Of a DNA stretch of 64,000 nucleotides, positions 51,412 through 59,704 are shown piece by piece. Position numbers and translations under genes: made by a program. Under the pieces are notes generated by a model that saw only the letters and a program-made list of their open reading frames with translations, searched no databases and had not been told where the DNA came from. Location: NCBI GenBank assembly GCA_046329515.1, contig JAXLUM010000001.1, positions 496,001 to 560,000 of the forward strand, written 5' to 3'. The DNA is from Bog-950 sp046329515. GTDB taxonomy: Bacteria > Bacteroidota > Bacteroidia > Chitinophagales > LD1. Within the stretch, counting starts at the first letter, position 1, and each line of letters begins with the position of its first letter.

Positions 51412-51714
51412 TTAATGGTGAATGTTCAGCTTCTTTACCAATTCGCTTGAAATGGGGTCAGCGTAAATTCCGTAGCCGCTAACAATAGTACCTTTAGTGC
51501 CGTCTTTGCCTTCCACGGCGTAAAGTACCGTTTGGTCGGAAGGGTTGGTCATACCTTCAAAACGATAAACACCGGTAATTTCAAATTCGTCAGGCGGAAG
51601 TTGTTTTCCGGAGGTTGTACATTCAATGTAGTTTTCCTTCAGGTTAAAATCTAAGGTATAGCCCTGGTTTTTCAGGTCTTCTAATGCGTCAATTAGTGTG
51701 GCGTACGATTTCAT
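51412..51714 (-). CDS. conserved small Bacteroidota protein of unknown function
   Basis: 100 aa, soluble. MKSYATLIDALEDLKNQGYT, LDFNLKENYIECTTSG, then QTVLYAVEGKDGTKGTIVSG. Homologues with this pattern are frequently labelled phosphoribosylpyrophosphate synthetase, but the protein has none of the PRPP-binding or ATP-binding loops and is a third of the length, so that name should not be used. Alpha/beta fold likely. Starts 21 bp upstream of the CPBP gene on the same strand and may share its transcript. Confidence 0.6.
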   Translation of the reverse strand: MKSYATLIDALEDLKNQGYTLDFNLKENYIECTTSGKQLPPDEFEITGVYRFEGMTNPSDQTVLYAVEGKDGTKGTIVSGYGIYADPISSELVKKLNIHH

Positions 51715-51768
51715 ATTGCTGAGTTTTCAACTAAGTAACGGCAAAAGAGCGTAAAGTGTATGTGGAGC

Positions 51769-53166
51769 TTAAACAGTTACCGATTGCAGTGAGGCAATTA
51801 CTGTTTGCGCTACGGCTTTTACCTGCTTGCGGAGGTCGGGTACGGCGAAGGTTTCCCAATAGGTACCTTTAATTACGCAGCCGGTTGCGAAAACAGTGTC
51901 GGATGGTTGATCGTTGTTCTTTATGCAGGCATATTTTTCATTCACCTTTAAGCCCCAGTCAATATCGTCTGCTATGGCATGGCCGCCATCAATTAAACTG
52001 CGAATAAGCGGTTCTGTTGAATGTTGGTAGGTTTCCTGCGGGCCGGTGCAATTAAAAAAGTAATTGATGTTGTTTATTGTTTTCGGGCCTTCGGCAGTAG
52101 TTAAGTTTATGGTTAGAAGAGGGCCGGCAGCATCGACGCTATTTACTGCGCCCTTTATGAATTCCAATTTACCCTGAGCAATTGCTTTGCTTATAACCGC
52201 ATGAACTTCTTCTGCAATACGGTGGCGGCGGACGTTCCAGAATGCTTTATAGTGTTGAAGAAAGTACTTCTTCTCGCCTAAGGTCCATGTATTCCAGATT
52301 TGCTGGGTAAGCGGGCGGAATTTATCGGCAGCTAAAAAGGCAGGGCGGCCTTCATCTTTGTAACGGTTTTCCCAATGTTCATATAGCTTTACTAAATCAG
52401 TAAGGCGCCAGCTAGTTAAATCATTAGGTGTAAAGAATTCGGTTTGTACGTGATTGCCGTGCGATTTGGGTAAGTAACCGTTTCTGCTGTTGAAGTAGAT
52501 TTTGCCTTTAAAGTTATTGTTAAGTAAAGAGAGGACCATATCAACCATGGTAAGGCCGCTGCCAAGTATAAAGGCATCGCCGCCTTTATCTTCAAAGGTT
52601 TCTTCCCAGCGGCTCCAGGGATTACCTATGTAGGCTGAATGCTTTTCTAAAGCTTCGCCAGCAAAAGGTAGAGCCGAAGGAGCAAAATGACCTAACGCTA
52701 ACAACACCTTACTTACGGATAAGGCACCATTGCTTAGAGTGCTTATAGTAACTTGTTCGTTTTTAGATTCAATACCCACGGCTTTATCATTTAGCAGTGT
52801 TACTTTGTGAATGCCCTGAACCTGGATTTTGTCAGAGAAGTTTTGCCAGATGCTCTCTAAGTATTCACCATACACCTTGCGGGGAACAAAAAGCATTTTC
52901 AATTCGCTTTCCTCTTTGCCTTGATAGTCTGGGTGCTGTTTCAGCCAGTTAACGAAGTGCCCCAGGTCATCAGGAAAAGCAGACATACCCATTGCCCGCA
53001 CATTAAGCAAAAGCCATGGCGCATTAGTGCCGTAGGCAAGCCCTTTAGGGAAATCGCTGCCTTTATTAATAATATATATGTGCAAAGGCTGTTGAGCCTG
53101 TTCAGTTAAATGTATTGCAGACAGTAAACCGCTAAAGCCGCCACCAATAATGCCAATTGCTTCCAT
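51769..53166 (-). CDS. FAD/NAD(P)-binding protein (NAD_binding_9 type)
   Basis: 465 aa. N-terminal dinucleotide site AIGIIGGGFSGLLSAIHL, then KGLAYGTNAPWLLLNVRAMG and a second Rossmann site DAFILGSGLTMVDMVLSLLN. The last part, NYFFNCTGPQETYQHSTEPL and TVFATGCVIKGTYWETFAVP, fits the conserved tail of this family, whose members are related to flavin monooxygenases and ornithine hydroxylase-like enzymes. The reaction is unknown. Alone on the minus strand. Confidence 0.85.
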   Translation of the reverse strand: MEAIGIIGGGFSGLLSAIHLTEQAQQPLHIYIINKGSDFPKGLAYGTNAPWLLLNVRAMGMSAFPDDLGHFVNWLKQHPDYQGKEESELKMLFVPRKVYGEYLESIWQNFSDKIQVQGIHKVTLLNDKAVGIESKNEQVTISTLSNGALSVSKVLLALGHFAPSALPFAGEALEKHSAYIGNPWSRWEETFEDKGGDAFILGSGLTMVDMVLSLLNNNFKGKIYFNSRNGYLPKSHGNHVQTEFFTPNDLTSWRLTDLVKLYEHWENRYKDEGRPAFLAADKFRPLTQQIWNTWTLGEKKYFLQHYKAFWNVRRHRIAEEVHAVISKAIAQGKLEFIKGAVNSVDAAGPLLTINLTTAEGPKTINNINYFFNCTGPQETYQHSTEPLIRSLIDGGHAIADDIDWGLKVNEKYACIKNNDQPSDTVFATGCVIKGTYWETFAVPDLRKQVKAVAQTVIASLQSVTV

Positions 53167-53230
53167 TCTTCTTTAATTAAGCTGCTAATCTATAAAGTCT
53201 ACTGAATAAGTAGAGTGATTAACAAACAAA

Positions 53231-53258
53231 AAATAAGGCCCCTGCCTAAACAGGGGCC
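53231..53258 (-). terminator. terminator of the efflux operon
   Basis: GGCCCCTG (53237-53244) and CAGGGGCC (53251-53258) arms with a six-base loop; TTATTTTTT follows on the minus strand. Confidence 0.85.
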
Positions 53259-53285
53259 CACACACTAACAATCTACCCACGATTG

Positions 53286-54578
53286 CTACCAAAATTTTAC
53301 AGCGCCTAAGCGGTTTAATTCCAACTCGGCTAATAATACGTTGTACTGCAGCTGTATTTCTCCCAATTGGGCATCCTGCAGATTGGTTTGGGCGGTAAGC
53401 AATTCCAGGTTGGTTATAATGCCGCTTTTGTAACGGGTGTTAGCCAGCTTTAGTGCTTCATCAGCCTGCTGCAATTGCATTTTATAGTTGTTTAACTTTT
53501 GCCGGTTAGCGGTAATATCTTCTTTCGATTGCTGTATGTCTTTATTCAGGCTTAGCTTCTGCGCTTCTAAGGCGTAGGTGTTGGCCTGCATATTGATTTT
53601 GGCAATTTTAGTTTGGTAGTTAGGGCGTGCTGAACTGAAAATGGGAACATTAAGCCCTACGCCAATACCGTAATTAAATGTCAGCTTTTCGATATCGGGA
53701 ACAAAGCCGTTTTTGTAACCGGCCTGCGCGTTGAGCGAAAGTGCGGGCATCCAACCACGCTTGGCAATTTTTACATCCCACGCATTGCTGCTTAGTTTAT
53801 CCTGAAGCAACTTAACATCGTAGTTGTTATCGGTGGTAACGGCCTCAGCACTTAACACATTTGTGCTAACCTCTGTTGATGTTATGTAACCGCTGCCTGT
53901 GCCACCGGTAAGCATGTTTAACAGGTTATACTGTTTTTGCAATTGCGATTGAAGGTCTACCAGGCGGTTTTGCGCGTTGTTCTTTTTTACCTGTGTAGAG
54001 AGTAAATCAAACTGCAGCGCATCGCCATTCTTTATTTTGTTGCCTATCAGTTTTTCGTTTTCACCTAAAAGCTGAATCTGGCTGTTTTGCACATCAATGC
54101 TTTTATTAAGAAAAACAATGCCGTAGTAAAGTTGGGCAACTTGGTAGGCAAGGTTATTTTTAGAACTTTCAAGGTTATCCTTATTGGTTGCAGCTTCCGA
54201 TTTTGTTTTATTGATGTTAGCCTGCGTGCGGCCAAAATCATAAATAGGTTGTGTAACCTTTAAGGCAAAGTCGTAATTATTAGCAGGCAGAAATTTGATG
54301 CTGCTCTCGTAACCCGGAATGGGAATGGTAATTTCAGGCGTAGGCTTGCTATAGCGGTAGCTGGCATCTGCTGCTATTATGGGCATGTAAGCGCCATAGG
54401 CTAAATCTACACGCGCCTGGCCAAGCTTTACATATTCATTGCCTTCCTTCAGCTTAGGGTAATTATCAAAGGCCTTATTTATTAGCTCAGTAAGCTGTGC
54501 GGGTGCGGTGGTTTGCGCTTGTAAGCCGCAGGCAATTAGCACCAATAAAAGGGTAAAAAATTTGTGTGTTGCTCTCAT
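53286..54578 (-). CDS. TolC-family outer membrane efflux protein
   Basis: 430 aa from the ATG at 54578 (MRATHKFFTLLLVLIACGLQ signal); an ATG four codons upstream is possible. Two OEP repeats rich in Ala, Asn and Gln-containing helices (YDFGRTQANINKTKSEAATN; RYKSGIITNLELLTAQTNLQ) form the trans-periplasmic tunnel. Third gene of the HlyD-MFS-TolC operon, 23 bp downstream of the MFS gene. Confidence 0.92.
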   Translation of the reverse strand: MRATHKFFTLLLVLIACGLQAQTTAPAQLTELINKAFDNYPKLKEGNEYVKLGQARVDLAYGAYMPIIAADASYRYSKPTPEITIPIPGYESSIKFLPANNYDFALKVTQPIYDFGRTQANINKTKSEAATNKDNLESSKNNLAYQVAQLYYGIVFLNKSIDVQNSQIQLLGENEKLIGNKIKNGDALQFDLLSTQVKKNNAQNRLVDLQSQLQKQYNLLNMLTGGTGSGYITSTEVSTNVLSAEAVTTDNNYDVKLLQDKLSSNAWDVKIAKRGWMPALSLNAQAGYKNGFVPDIEKLTFNYGIGVGLNVPIFSSARPNYQTKIAKINMQANTYALEAQKLSLNKDIQQSKEDITANRQKLNNYKMQLQQADEALKLANTRYKSGIITNLELLTAQTNLQDAQLGEIQLQYNVLLAELELNRLGAVKFW

Positions 54579-54601
54579 ATAAGAAAACATTTATCTATAG
54601 T

Positions 54602-56161
54602 TTAATGCGCTGCTTCTGATGCAGCCTGTTGTGCTTCTTTGGTTAATTTGTTATTGCGTAAGGCCGCGATAAGCGGAAACACCGCCAATACCGCCAGCGT
54701 TGAAAGCAGGAAGGCATCCATATAGGTTAAGAGGTATGCCTGCTTGGTTAAGTTGAAATCCATTAACTGGTAAACCTGCTGCTGTGCATCGGCAGTTACC
54801 GGTAGTTTTGAGCCAATGGCCTGCACCATGCCGGCATTGCGTTCCACAAAATTCAGGTTCTCGCTGCTAAAGTTGGGCAGTAAATCGTTGCGGTGAATGG
54901 CAAAGCGCTGTGCGATGTAGGTATTCATTATGGCTATACCGAAGGCACCGCCCAACTGACGCATCATATTGTTGAGTGCTACACCTTGCGGTATGTCTTT
55001 AGGTTTTAAGCCCACTACTGCCTGGTTGGTGAGTGTTACTGCCATCATAGAAATACCTACGGTGCGAACCATTAATGGTAGAAAGAAATCGCCCATGCCG
55101 GCATTTATATCTGCACGTTTATACAGCATCCAACCGTAAATCATTACAATAATGAAACCCACTGTAATAAATAGTTTCGGTGAATCGCCGGCCTGTAGCC
55201 TTCGGCCCACTATGGGCATAACTACTAAGGAAGCCAGCGCACTTGGCATTAAGGACATGCCCACCATTGTAGGGGTGTAACCCAATACGCGTTGCAGCAA
55301 CAAGGGATATACAAACACTGAAGTGAATAACGCAAAGCCCGAAACAAAGGTTAGCAGCGTAGTAATGGTGAGGTTGGGGTCCGCAAACAAGCGGATATTG
55401 ACGACGGGTTGCTCTTCATTCAATTCCCACACTATAAAGCTTACAATAGAAGCCACGGCAACCACGGCGAAAATGCGTATGCTTTCGTCAGCAAACCAAT
55501 CATTTGCTTCGCCACGCTCTAATACGTATTGCAACGAACCTACACTGGCCATCAAGAGCAGAATACCCATCCAGTCAATACTTGGTTTAAAGGTGTGGTG
55601 CTTGCTATCTTCAACAAATAAATAAGTAAGCGTGGCTGCCAGAATACCAAAAGGCAGGTTGATGTTGAATATTAAAGGCCATGCGTAGTGGTCAATAATT
55701 AAACCGCCCAGGGTTGGGCCAAGCGTAGGACCCATAACTATACCCATACCAAACAGAGCCGAAGCAGTGCCCCGCTGTTCAATAGGGAAGGTGTCGAACA
55801 AAATACTTTGAGAAGTAGATAATAATGCACCCCCGCCAATACCCTGAACGAAACGCCAGAAAACCAGTTCCCATAGGCTGGTGGAATTACCACAGAGAAG
55901 CGAAGCAACAGTGAAAAGAACAATGGAGTAGAGGTAATAATTTTTACGACCGAAGTACTGTGCCAGGAAGCCGGTCATTGGAATGATGATAACGTTGGCA
56001 ATAGCGTAGGCTGTAATAACCCAGCTAACATCTTCAATAGTTGCCCCCAGATTGCCGGCCACGTTCGTAAGCGCCACGTTCACAATACTTGCATCTATCA
56101 GCTCCATAATGGCAGCTGATATGCAGGTGAACACAATTAAAATTTTGGCAAGGCTTTTCAT
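54602..56161 (-). CDS. DHA2-family (EmrB/QacA) MFS drug efflux transporter
   Basis: 519 aa with 14 predicted membrane helices. N-terminal MELIDASIVNVALTNVAGNL (DHA2 motif D1 region), LAQYFGRKNYYLYSIVLF (motif A), and motif C GMGIVMGPTLGPTLGGLI. Proton-driven export of toxic compounds across the inner membrane, coupled to the HlyD and TolC neighbours. 26 bp downstream of the HlyD gene. Confidence 0.94.
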   Translation of the reverse strand: MKSLAKILIVFTCISAAIMELIDASIVNVALTNVAGNLGATIEDVSWVITAYAIANVIIIPMTGFLAQYFGRKNYYLYSIVLFTVASLLCGNSTSLWELVFWRFVQGIGGGALLSTSQSILFDTFPIEQRGTASALFGMGIVMGPTLGPTLGGLIIDHYAWPLIFNINLPFGILAATLTYLFVEDSKHHTFKPSIDWMGILLLMASVGSLQYVLERGEANDWFADESIRIFAVVAVASIVSFIVWELNEEQPVVNIRLFADPNLTITTLLTFVSGFALFTSVFVYPLLLQRVLGYTPTMVGMSLMPSALASLVVMPIVGRRLQAGDSPKLFITVGFIIVMIYGWMLYKRADINAGMGDFFLPLMVRTVGISMMAVTLTNQAVVGLKPKDIPQGVALNNMMRQLGGAFGIAIMNTYIAQRFAIHRNDLLPNFSSENLNFVERNAGMVQAIGSKLPVTADAQQQVYQLMDFNLTKQAYLLTYMDAFLLSTLAVLAVFPLIAALRNNKLTKEAQQAASEAAH

Positions 56162-56187
56162 TGTATAATAATTACACTTAGTAAATA

Positions 56188-57231
56188 TTAATGAGCGGCA
56201 GCAACCTCCACGCTCATGCCTGCATGTAATTTATCTTTCAGTTGTTCTTCGTTCTCTAATTCAATTTTTACCGGAATGCGCTGGGTAACTTTTACGAAGT
56301 TGCCGGTAGCATTGTCCGGAGGCAGTAAAGAGAAGCGTGCACCTGTTGCATCGCTAAACGATACTATTTTGCCTTTTACCTGTAAATCGGGATAAGCATC
56401 AATTTTAACTTCTACTTCCTGGTTAGGTTTAAGGTGCTGTATTTGCGTTTCTTTAAAGTTGGCCACTACCCAAAAGTCCTGGTCGTTAACAACCGTAAAT
56501 AAAGGTGCACCTGCCTGTACAAACTGGCCTGCGTCAATGTTACGTTTACCAATTTTTCCATCGCTGGTGGCGTAAATTTTACAATAGCTCAACTTTAATT
56601 TTTGTTGCTCAATGCGGGCTTTCTTAACTTCTATTTGTGCCTCTGCTTTCTTTAACTGTGCTTCTAAAACATTTAACTTGGTTTTAGCCACGTTAATATC
56701 ATTGCGGGTTACCTCTACCTGTTTAACGGAAATATCGAAGTTAGCCTTTGAGTCATCAAACTGCTTTTGCGTAATAGCAGCATCGGCCAATAAATTTTTA
56801 TCGCGGTCAAAATCCTTTTGTGCTTTATCGCGACGGGTTTGCACTACATCTAAATTGGCATTAGCAGAAGCTACGCTGGCATTTGCGTTGGTAATAGAAG
56901 CACGGGCATTTTCCACGTCCGTTTCTGCCTGCGCAAGGTCGGCTTCCATTTCTTCCAGTTGCAGTTTTAATTCGCTGTCGTCAATTTCTGCCAGTAACGA
57001 ATCCTTTTTTACCGTGGCGTAATCCTGCACATAAATGGTTTTTATGTAACCGGCCACGCGGGGCAGTATTGGAACTAAACGGGCTTCAATTTGGGCGTTA
57101 TCGGTAGTTTCATGATGCATCTCATACATTATCTTCTTTACACCAAAATAGCCGCCCACAAGCAGGGCCAGCACGAGTATTACACGGATAACAATGGTTT
57201 TAACGCTTTTTTTCTGGGTTTCTTCTGACAT
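56188..57231 (-). CDS. HlyD/EmrA-family membrane fusion protein
   Basis: 347 aa. Short cytoplasmic N-terminus, one membrane helix (about 11-27, IVIRVILVLALLVGGYFGV), biotinyl-lipoyl half-motifs (ARLVPILPRVAGYIKTIYVQ; YATSDGKIGKRNIDAGQFVQ) flanking a long alpha-helical hairpin (about 75-195), then a beta-barrel domain VVNDQDFWVVANFKETQIQH. Bridges the MFS pump to TolC. First gene of the operon; promoter and MarR operator lie directly upstream. Confidence 0.93.
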   Translation of the reverse strand: MSEETQKKSVKTIVIRVILVLALLVGGYFGVKKIMYEMHHETTDNAQIEARLVPILPRVAGYIKTIYVQDYATVKKDSLLAEIDDSELKLQLEEMEADLAQAETDVENARASITNANASVASANANLDVVQTRRDKAQKDFDRDKNLLADAAITQKQFDDSKANFDISVKQVEVTRNDINVAKTKLNVLEAQLKKAEAQIEVKKARIEQQKLKLSYCKIYATSDGKIGKRNIDAGQFVQAGAPLFTVVNDQDFWVVANFKETQIQHLKPNQEVEVKIDAYPDLQVKGKIVSFSDATGARFSLLPPDNATGNFVKVTQRIPVKIELENEEQLKDKLHAGMSVEVAAAH

Positions 57232-57251
57232 AAAAACTGAGTTTGGAGGTG

Positions 57252-57282
57252 CAATAGTAAACCAAGTTGACTAAATAGTCAA
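57252..57282 (-). promoter_or_regulatory. promoter of the efflux operon
   Basis: On the minus strand TTG (57282-57280), 20-bp spacer, TACTATTG (57259-57252), one mismatch to TAnnTTTG. It starts about 20 bp from the HlyD-gene ATG. Confidence 0.6.
57267..57282. promoter_or_regulatory. palindromic operator, candidate MarR binding site
   Basis: TTGACT and AGTCAA arms with four bases between. It overlaps the -33 element and spacer of the efflux promoter. A further TTGACTA half-site at 57288-57294 coincides with the -33 element of the marR promoter, so one regulator could repress both directions. Confidence 0.65.
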
Positions 57283-57287
57283 GGGGG

Positions 57288-57318
57288 TTGACTATTTTTA
57301 TTTTAAACGCTATATTTG
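57288..57318 (+). promoter_or_regulatory. promoter of the marR gene
   Basis: TTG at 57288-57290, exactly 20 bp, then TATATTTG at 57311-57318: full consensus match. The ATG is 34 bp downstream. Confidence 0.7.
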
Positions 57319-57351
57319 CATGGTGAACGGTAAAAAACCATCTTTAAAGTG

Positions 57352-57855
57352 ATGCTAGACAAACGTGCCAAAGCGAAGTTGGAACAGTATATGCCCGCCC
57401 GTAAAAAAGCCCTGGGGAGACTTATCTACATTGCCTACCGGCATTTTAACGAGTGGGCGCAAAAGAAGTGGAAGGAAGATGGTTGGGATGATATACGCCC
57501 TGAGCATTTACGTTTGATTAGTATTATAAGCCTTGAACCGGTAAGTAATAATGAGTTGGCACAACGGGCACGCGTAAGTAAACAGGCTATGAGTAAAATG
57601 GTGAACCTGTTGGAAGAAAAAGGGTTTATTAATGTGGCCCCGCACCCATCGGACTCGCGTTCAAAAATGATTTCCGTGTCCAGTGAGGGGGTTGACTTTA
57701 TGACTTACTTTTTGGGATGCTCCATTGAGCTGAAAGAAAAGTATGCCCGAATGATAGGTAAAGAGAAAATGGAAAAGTTGATTGACCTTTTATCGGACCT
57801 TACGGAGTGTATATTAGAAGAAGAGAATGCTGAGTGCGCTGCAAAAAGTAAATAA
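57352..57855 (+). CDS. MarR-family transcriptional regulator
   Basis: 167 aa from ATG 57352; a GTG directly before is possible. Winged helix with EPVSNNELAQRARVSKQAMS and KMVNLLEEKGFINVAPHPSD then SRSKMISVSSEG, the MarR recognition helix and wing (DxRSK). Divergent from the HlyD-MFS-TolC operon with a shared operator region, so it most likely represses both and is released by the pump's substrates. The N-terminal and C-terminal helices for dimerisation are present. Confidence 0.9.
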   Translation: MLDKRAKAKLEQYMPARKKALGRLIYIAYRHFNEWAQKKWKEDGWDDIRPEHLRLISIISLEPVSNNELAQRARVSKQAMSKMVNLLEEKGFINVAPHPSDSRSKMISVSSEGVDFMTYFLGCSIELKEKYARMIGKEKMEKLIDLLSDLTECILEEENAECAAKSK

Positions 57856-57860
57856 TATAA

Positions 57861-58391
57861 CTACGCCACTGCTTTAAGCGTACGTTCAATTTGTGCATGG
57901 TGCCTTTTAAAGTGAAAGCCAAAGAACTCTACCATTTGATAGATGTTCATTTTACCTGCAAGGGTATGTTTCCAAATAGATTTTTTTGCATCTGCATTGC
58001 TTAGCTTACTAATAAGTGTGTAAGTATCCTGTCGCAATTTGGTCCATTCTGCATCCAGGGCTTCTAACGATTTCGCTTCTGCAGGTGGGGCGGTTATTTC
58101 CGGCGCTTTAAATTTAATAGGCAGCAAAAACACCACTTTTACAAAGGCTAAACGCCGCCACCCGGTAAAGCCGGCATTGGGCTCTTTGCTCATGTCCTGC
58201 GTTTTCTTTTGCAGGTATTTTAAAGATGCGGCCTCAGCAACCATTAAATGCCCAATTACTTCAGCAACACTCCATTTTTCTGGTGCAGGCTTTTTCGTTA
58301 GCACTTCGTTGCTGTAGTTTTTTAAGCGGGCAAACAGTTGTTTGCGGTCGGCTTCAATTTCCTGAAAAGCGGCTTCAAGTTGGGGTGTCAT
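57861..58391 (-). CDS. DinB-like four-helix protein
   Basis: 176 aa. DinB_2 pattern: EKWSVAEVIGHLMVAEAASL with the first metal His, and MVEFFGFHFKRHHAQIERTL near the end with the remaining His residues, the usual three-His site. Relatives include thiol S-transferases using bacillithiol or mycothiol and proteins of unknown function. Convergent with marR with a 5-bp gap. The substrate cannot be told. Confidence 0.82.
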   Translation of the reverse strand: MTPQLEAAFQEIEADRKQLFARLKNYSNEVLTKKPAPEKWSVAEVIGHLMVAEAASLKYLQKKTQDMSKEPNAGFTGWRRLAFVKVVFLLPIKFKAPEITAPPAEAKSLEALDAEWTKLRQDTYTLISKLSNADAKKSIWKHTLAGKMNIYQMVEFFGFHFKRHHAQIERTLKAVA

Positions 58392-58486
58392 AAAAGGTAT
58401 TTTTATAAAGAAATGAGTTCTTTATTGACCGCAGGTAGAAGACCGGCGGTGAGCGGTGAAACCAAGGCGGTTTGCCCGCTTTTGCT

Positions 58487-58494
58487 TACTTTTG
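58487..58494 (+). promoter_or_regulatory. -7 element of the dus promoter
   Basis: TACTTTTG matches TAnnTTTG perfectly and lies 7 bp before the preferred GTG start, implying a very short or absent 5' leader. No TTG lies at the right distance upstream. Confidence 0.4.
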
Positions 58495-58501
58495 CGGCCC
58501 C

Positions 58502-59539
58502 GTGATTAAGATTGGACATATAGAATTACCGGAGATGCCGCTTTTGCTGGCGCCAATGGAGGATGTAAGTGATCCGCCATTTCGCCATTTGTGTAAAAAG
58601 CATGGCGCCGATATGCTGTATACCGAATTTATCAGTTCAGACGGTTTGATACGCGATGCTGAGAAGAGCGTAAAGAAACTGGACATTTACCCTGATGAGC
58701 GCCCGGTGGGTATTCAGATTTTTGGCGGTGAAGAAGAAGCCATGGTGCGCAGCGCGGAAATAGTAGAGGCCGCCAAACCTGAACTGCTGGATATTAATTA
58801 TGGCTGCCCGGTTAAGAACGTAGTATGCCGAAATGCGGGCTCAGGTATTTTGCGCGATATAGATAAAATGGTAAAGCTTACCGCTGCCATTGTTAAAGGC
58901 ACCAAGCTGCCTGTTACGGTTAAAACCCGCCTTGGTTGGGATGACAACTCTATACGTATAGTTGAAGTAGCAGAACGCTTACAGGATGTAGGCATTCAGG
59001 CTATTTCTATACACTGCCGCACGAAACACCAGATGTATACCGGCAGTGCGCGTTGGGAATGGATTGCGAAAGTGAAAGAAAACCCGCGCTTAAAAATTCC
59101 GGTGTTTGGTAATGGTGATGTAAACACACCGGAGAAGGCCATTGACATGGTAAAGAAGTACGGCGCTGATGGCGTAATGATTGGCCGGGCCTCTATAGGC
59201 CATCCGTTTATTTTTCGCGAGATAAAGCACTTTGTAAAAACGGGTGAGCATATGGCACCGCCAACTTTAGCGGAGCGCCTTGAAGCTTGTAAAACCCACC
59301 TTGTGCGCAGTATGGAGTGGAAAGGAGAGAAGCTGGGTATATTGGAAATGCGCCGGCATTACGCCCCATATTTTGCAGGCTTGCCTAATGTGAAGGCTTT
59401 CCGAAACAAGTTGGTAACTACTGATAACAAAGAAGAAATATTTGAGGTATTGCAGGAGTTAGAAACCTATTACAGCAAGGAACAAAACCTAACCTTTGCC
59501 ACTGCAGAAAAACCTGTTTACGAAGGTATTGACGGGTAA
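58502..59539 (+). CDS. dus: tRNA-dihydrouridine synthase
   Basis: 345 aa from the GTG at 58502, since relatives begin close to VIKIGHIELPEMPLLLAPME; a TTG at 58472 would include the promoter box. FMN TIM barrel: LAPMEDVSDPPFRHLCKKHG, YTEFISSDGLIRDAE, DINYGCPVKNVVCRNAGSG with the catalytic-loop Cys, TVKTRLGWD, SIHCRTKHQMYTGSARWEWI, and GADGVMIGRASIGHPF binding FMN phosphate. It reduces uridines in tRNA D-loops. Of DusB-type lineage by pattern. Confidence 0.93.
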   Translation: MIKIGHIELPEMPLLLAPMEDVSDPPFRHLCKKHGADMLYTEFISSDGLIRDAEKSVKKLDIYPDERPVGIQIFGGEEEAMVRSAEIVEAAKPELLDINYGCPVKNVVCRNAGSGILRDIDKMVKLTAAIVKGTKLPVTVKTRLGWDDNSIRIVEVAERLQDVGIQAISIHCRTKHQMYTGSARWEWIAKVKENPRLKIPVFGNGDVNTPEKAIDMVKKYGADGVMIGRASIGHPFIFREIKHFVKTGEHMAPPTLAERLEACKTHLVRSMEWKGEKLGILEMRRHYAPYFAGLPNVKAFRNKLVTTDNKEEIFEVLQELETYYSKEQNLTFATAEKPVYEGIDG

Positions 59540-59704
59540 AAACACTCCCCCAAAAAATCTACTAGAAAGGCTTACACATATTACCTGTGCAGCAATTAGC
59601 TAAGTAACGGTTGCAAACCGGATTTATGGAAAATTAACTGCCGTACATCTTAAATAGCAAAACACGCTATAGCCCCGGTTTTTTACTTAACCAAACCCAA
59701 TGTT

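Noticed and set aside
51412..51714. Naming the 100-aa protein a phosphoribosylpyrophosphate synthetase
   Set aside because: It is far too short and has no PRPP loop; the label is likely an annotation error carried between genomes.
57320..57352. 10-codon leader peptide before marR
   Set aside because: It begins only 2 bp after the -7 box, upstream of or at the expected transcription start, so it would not be on the mRNA in full.
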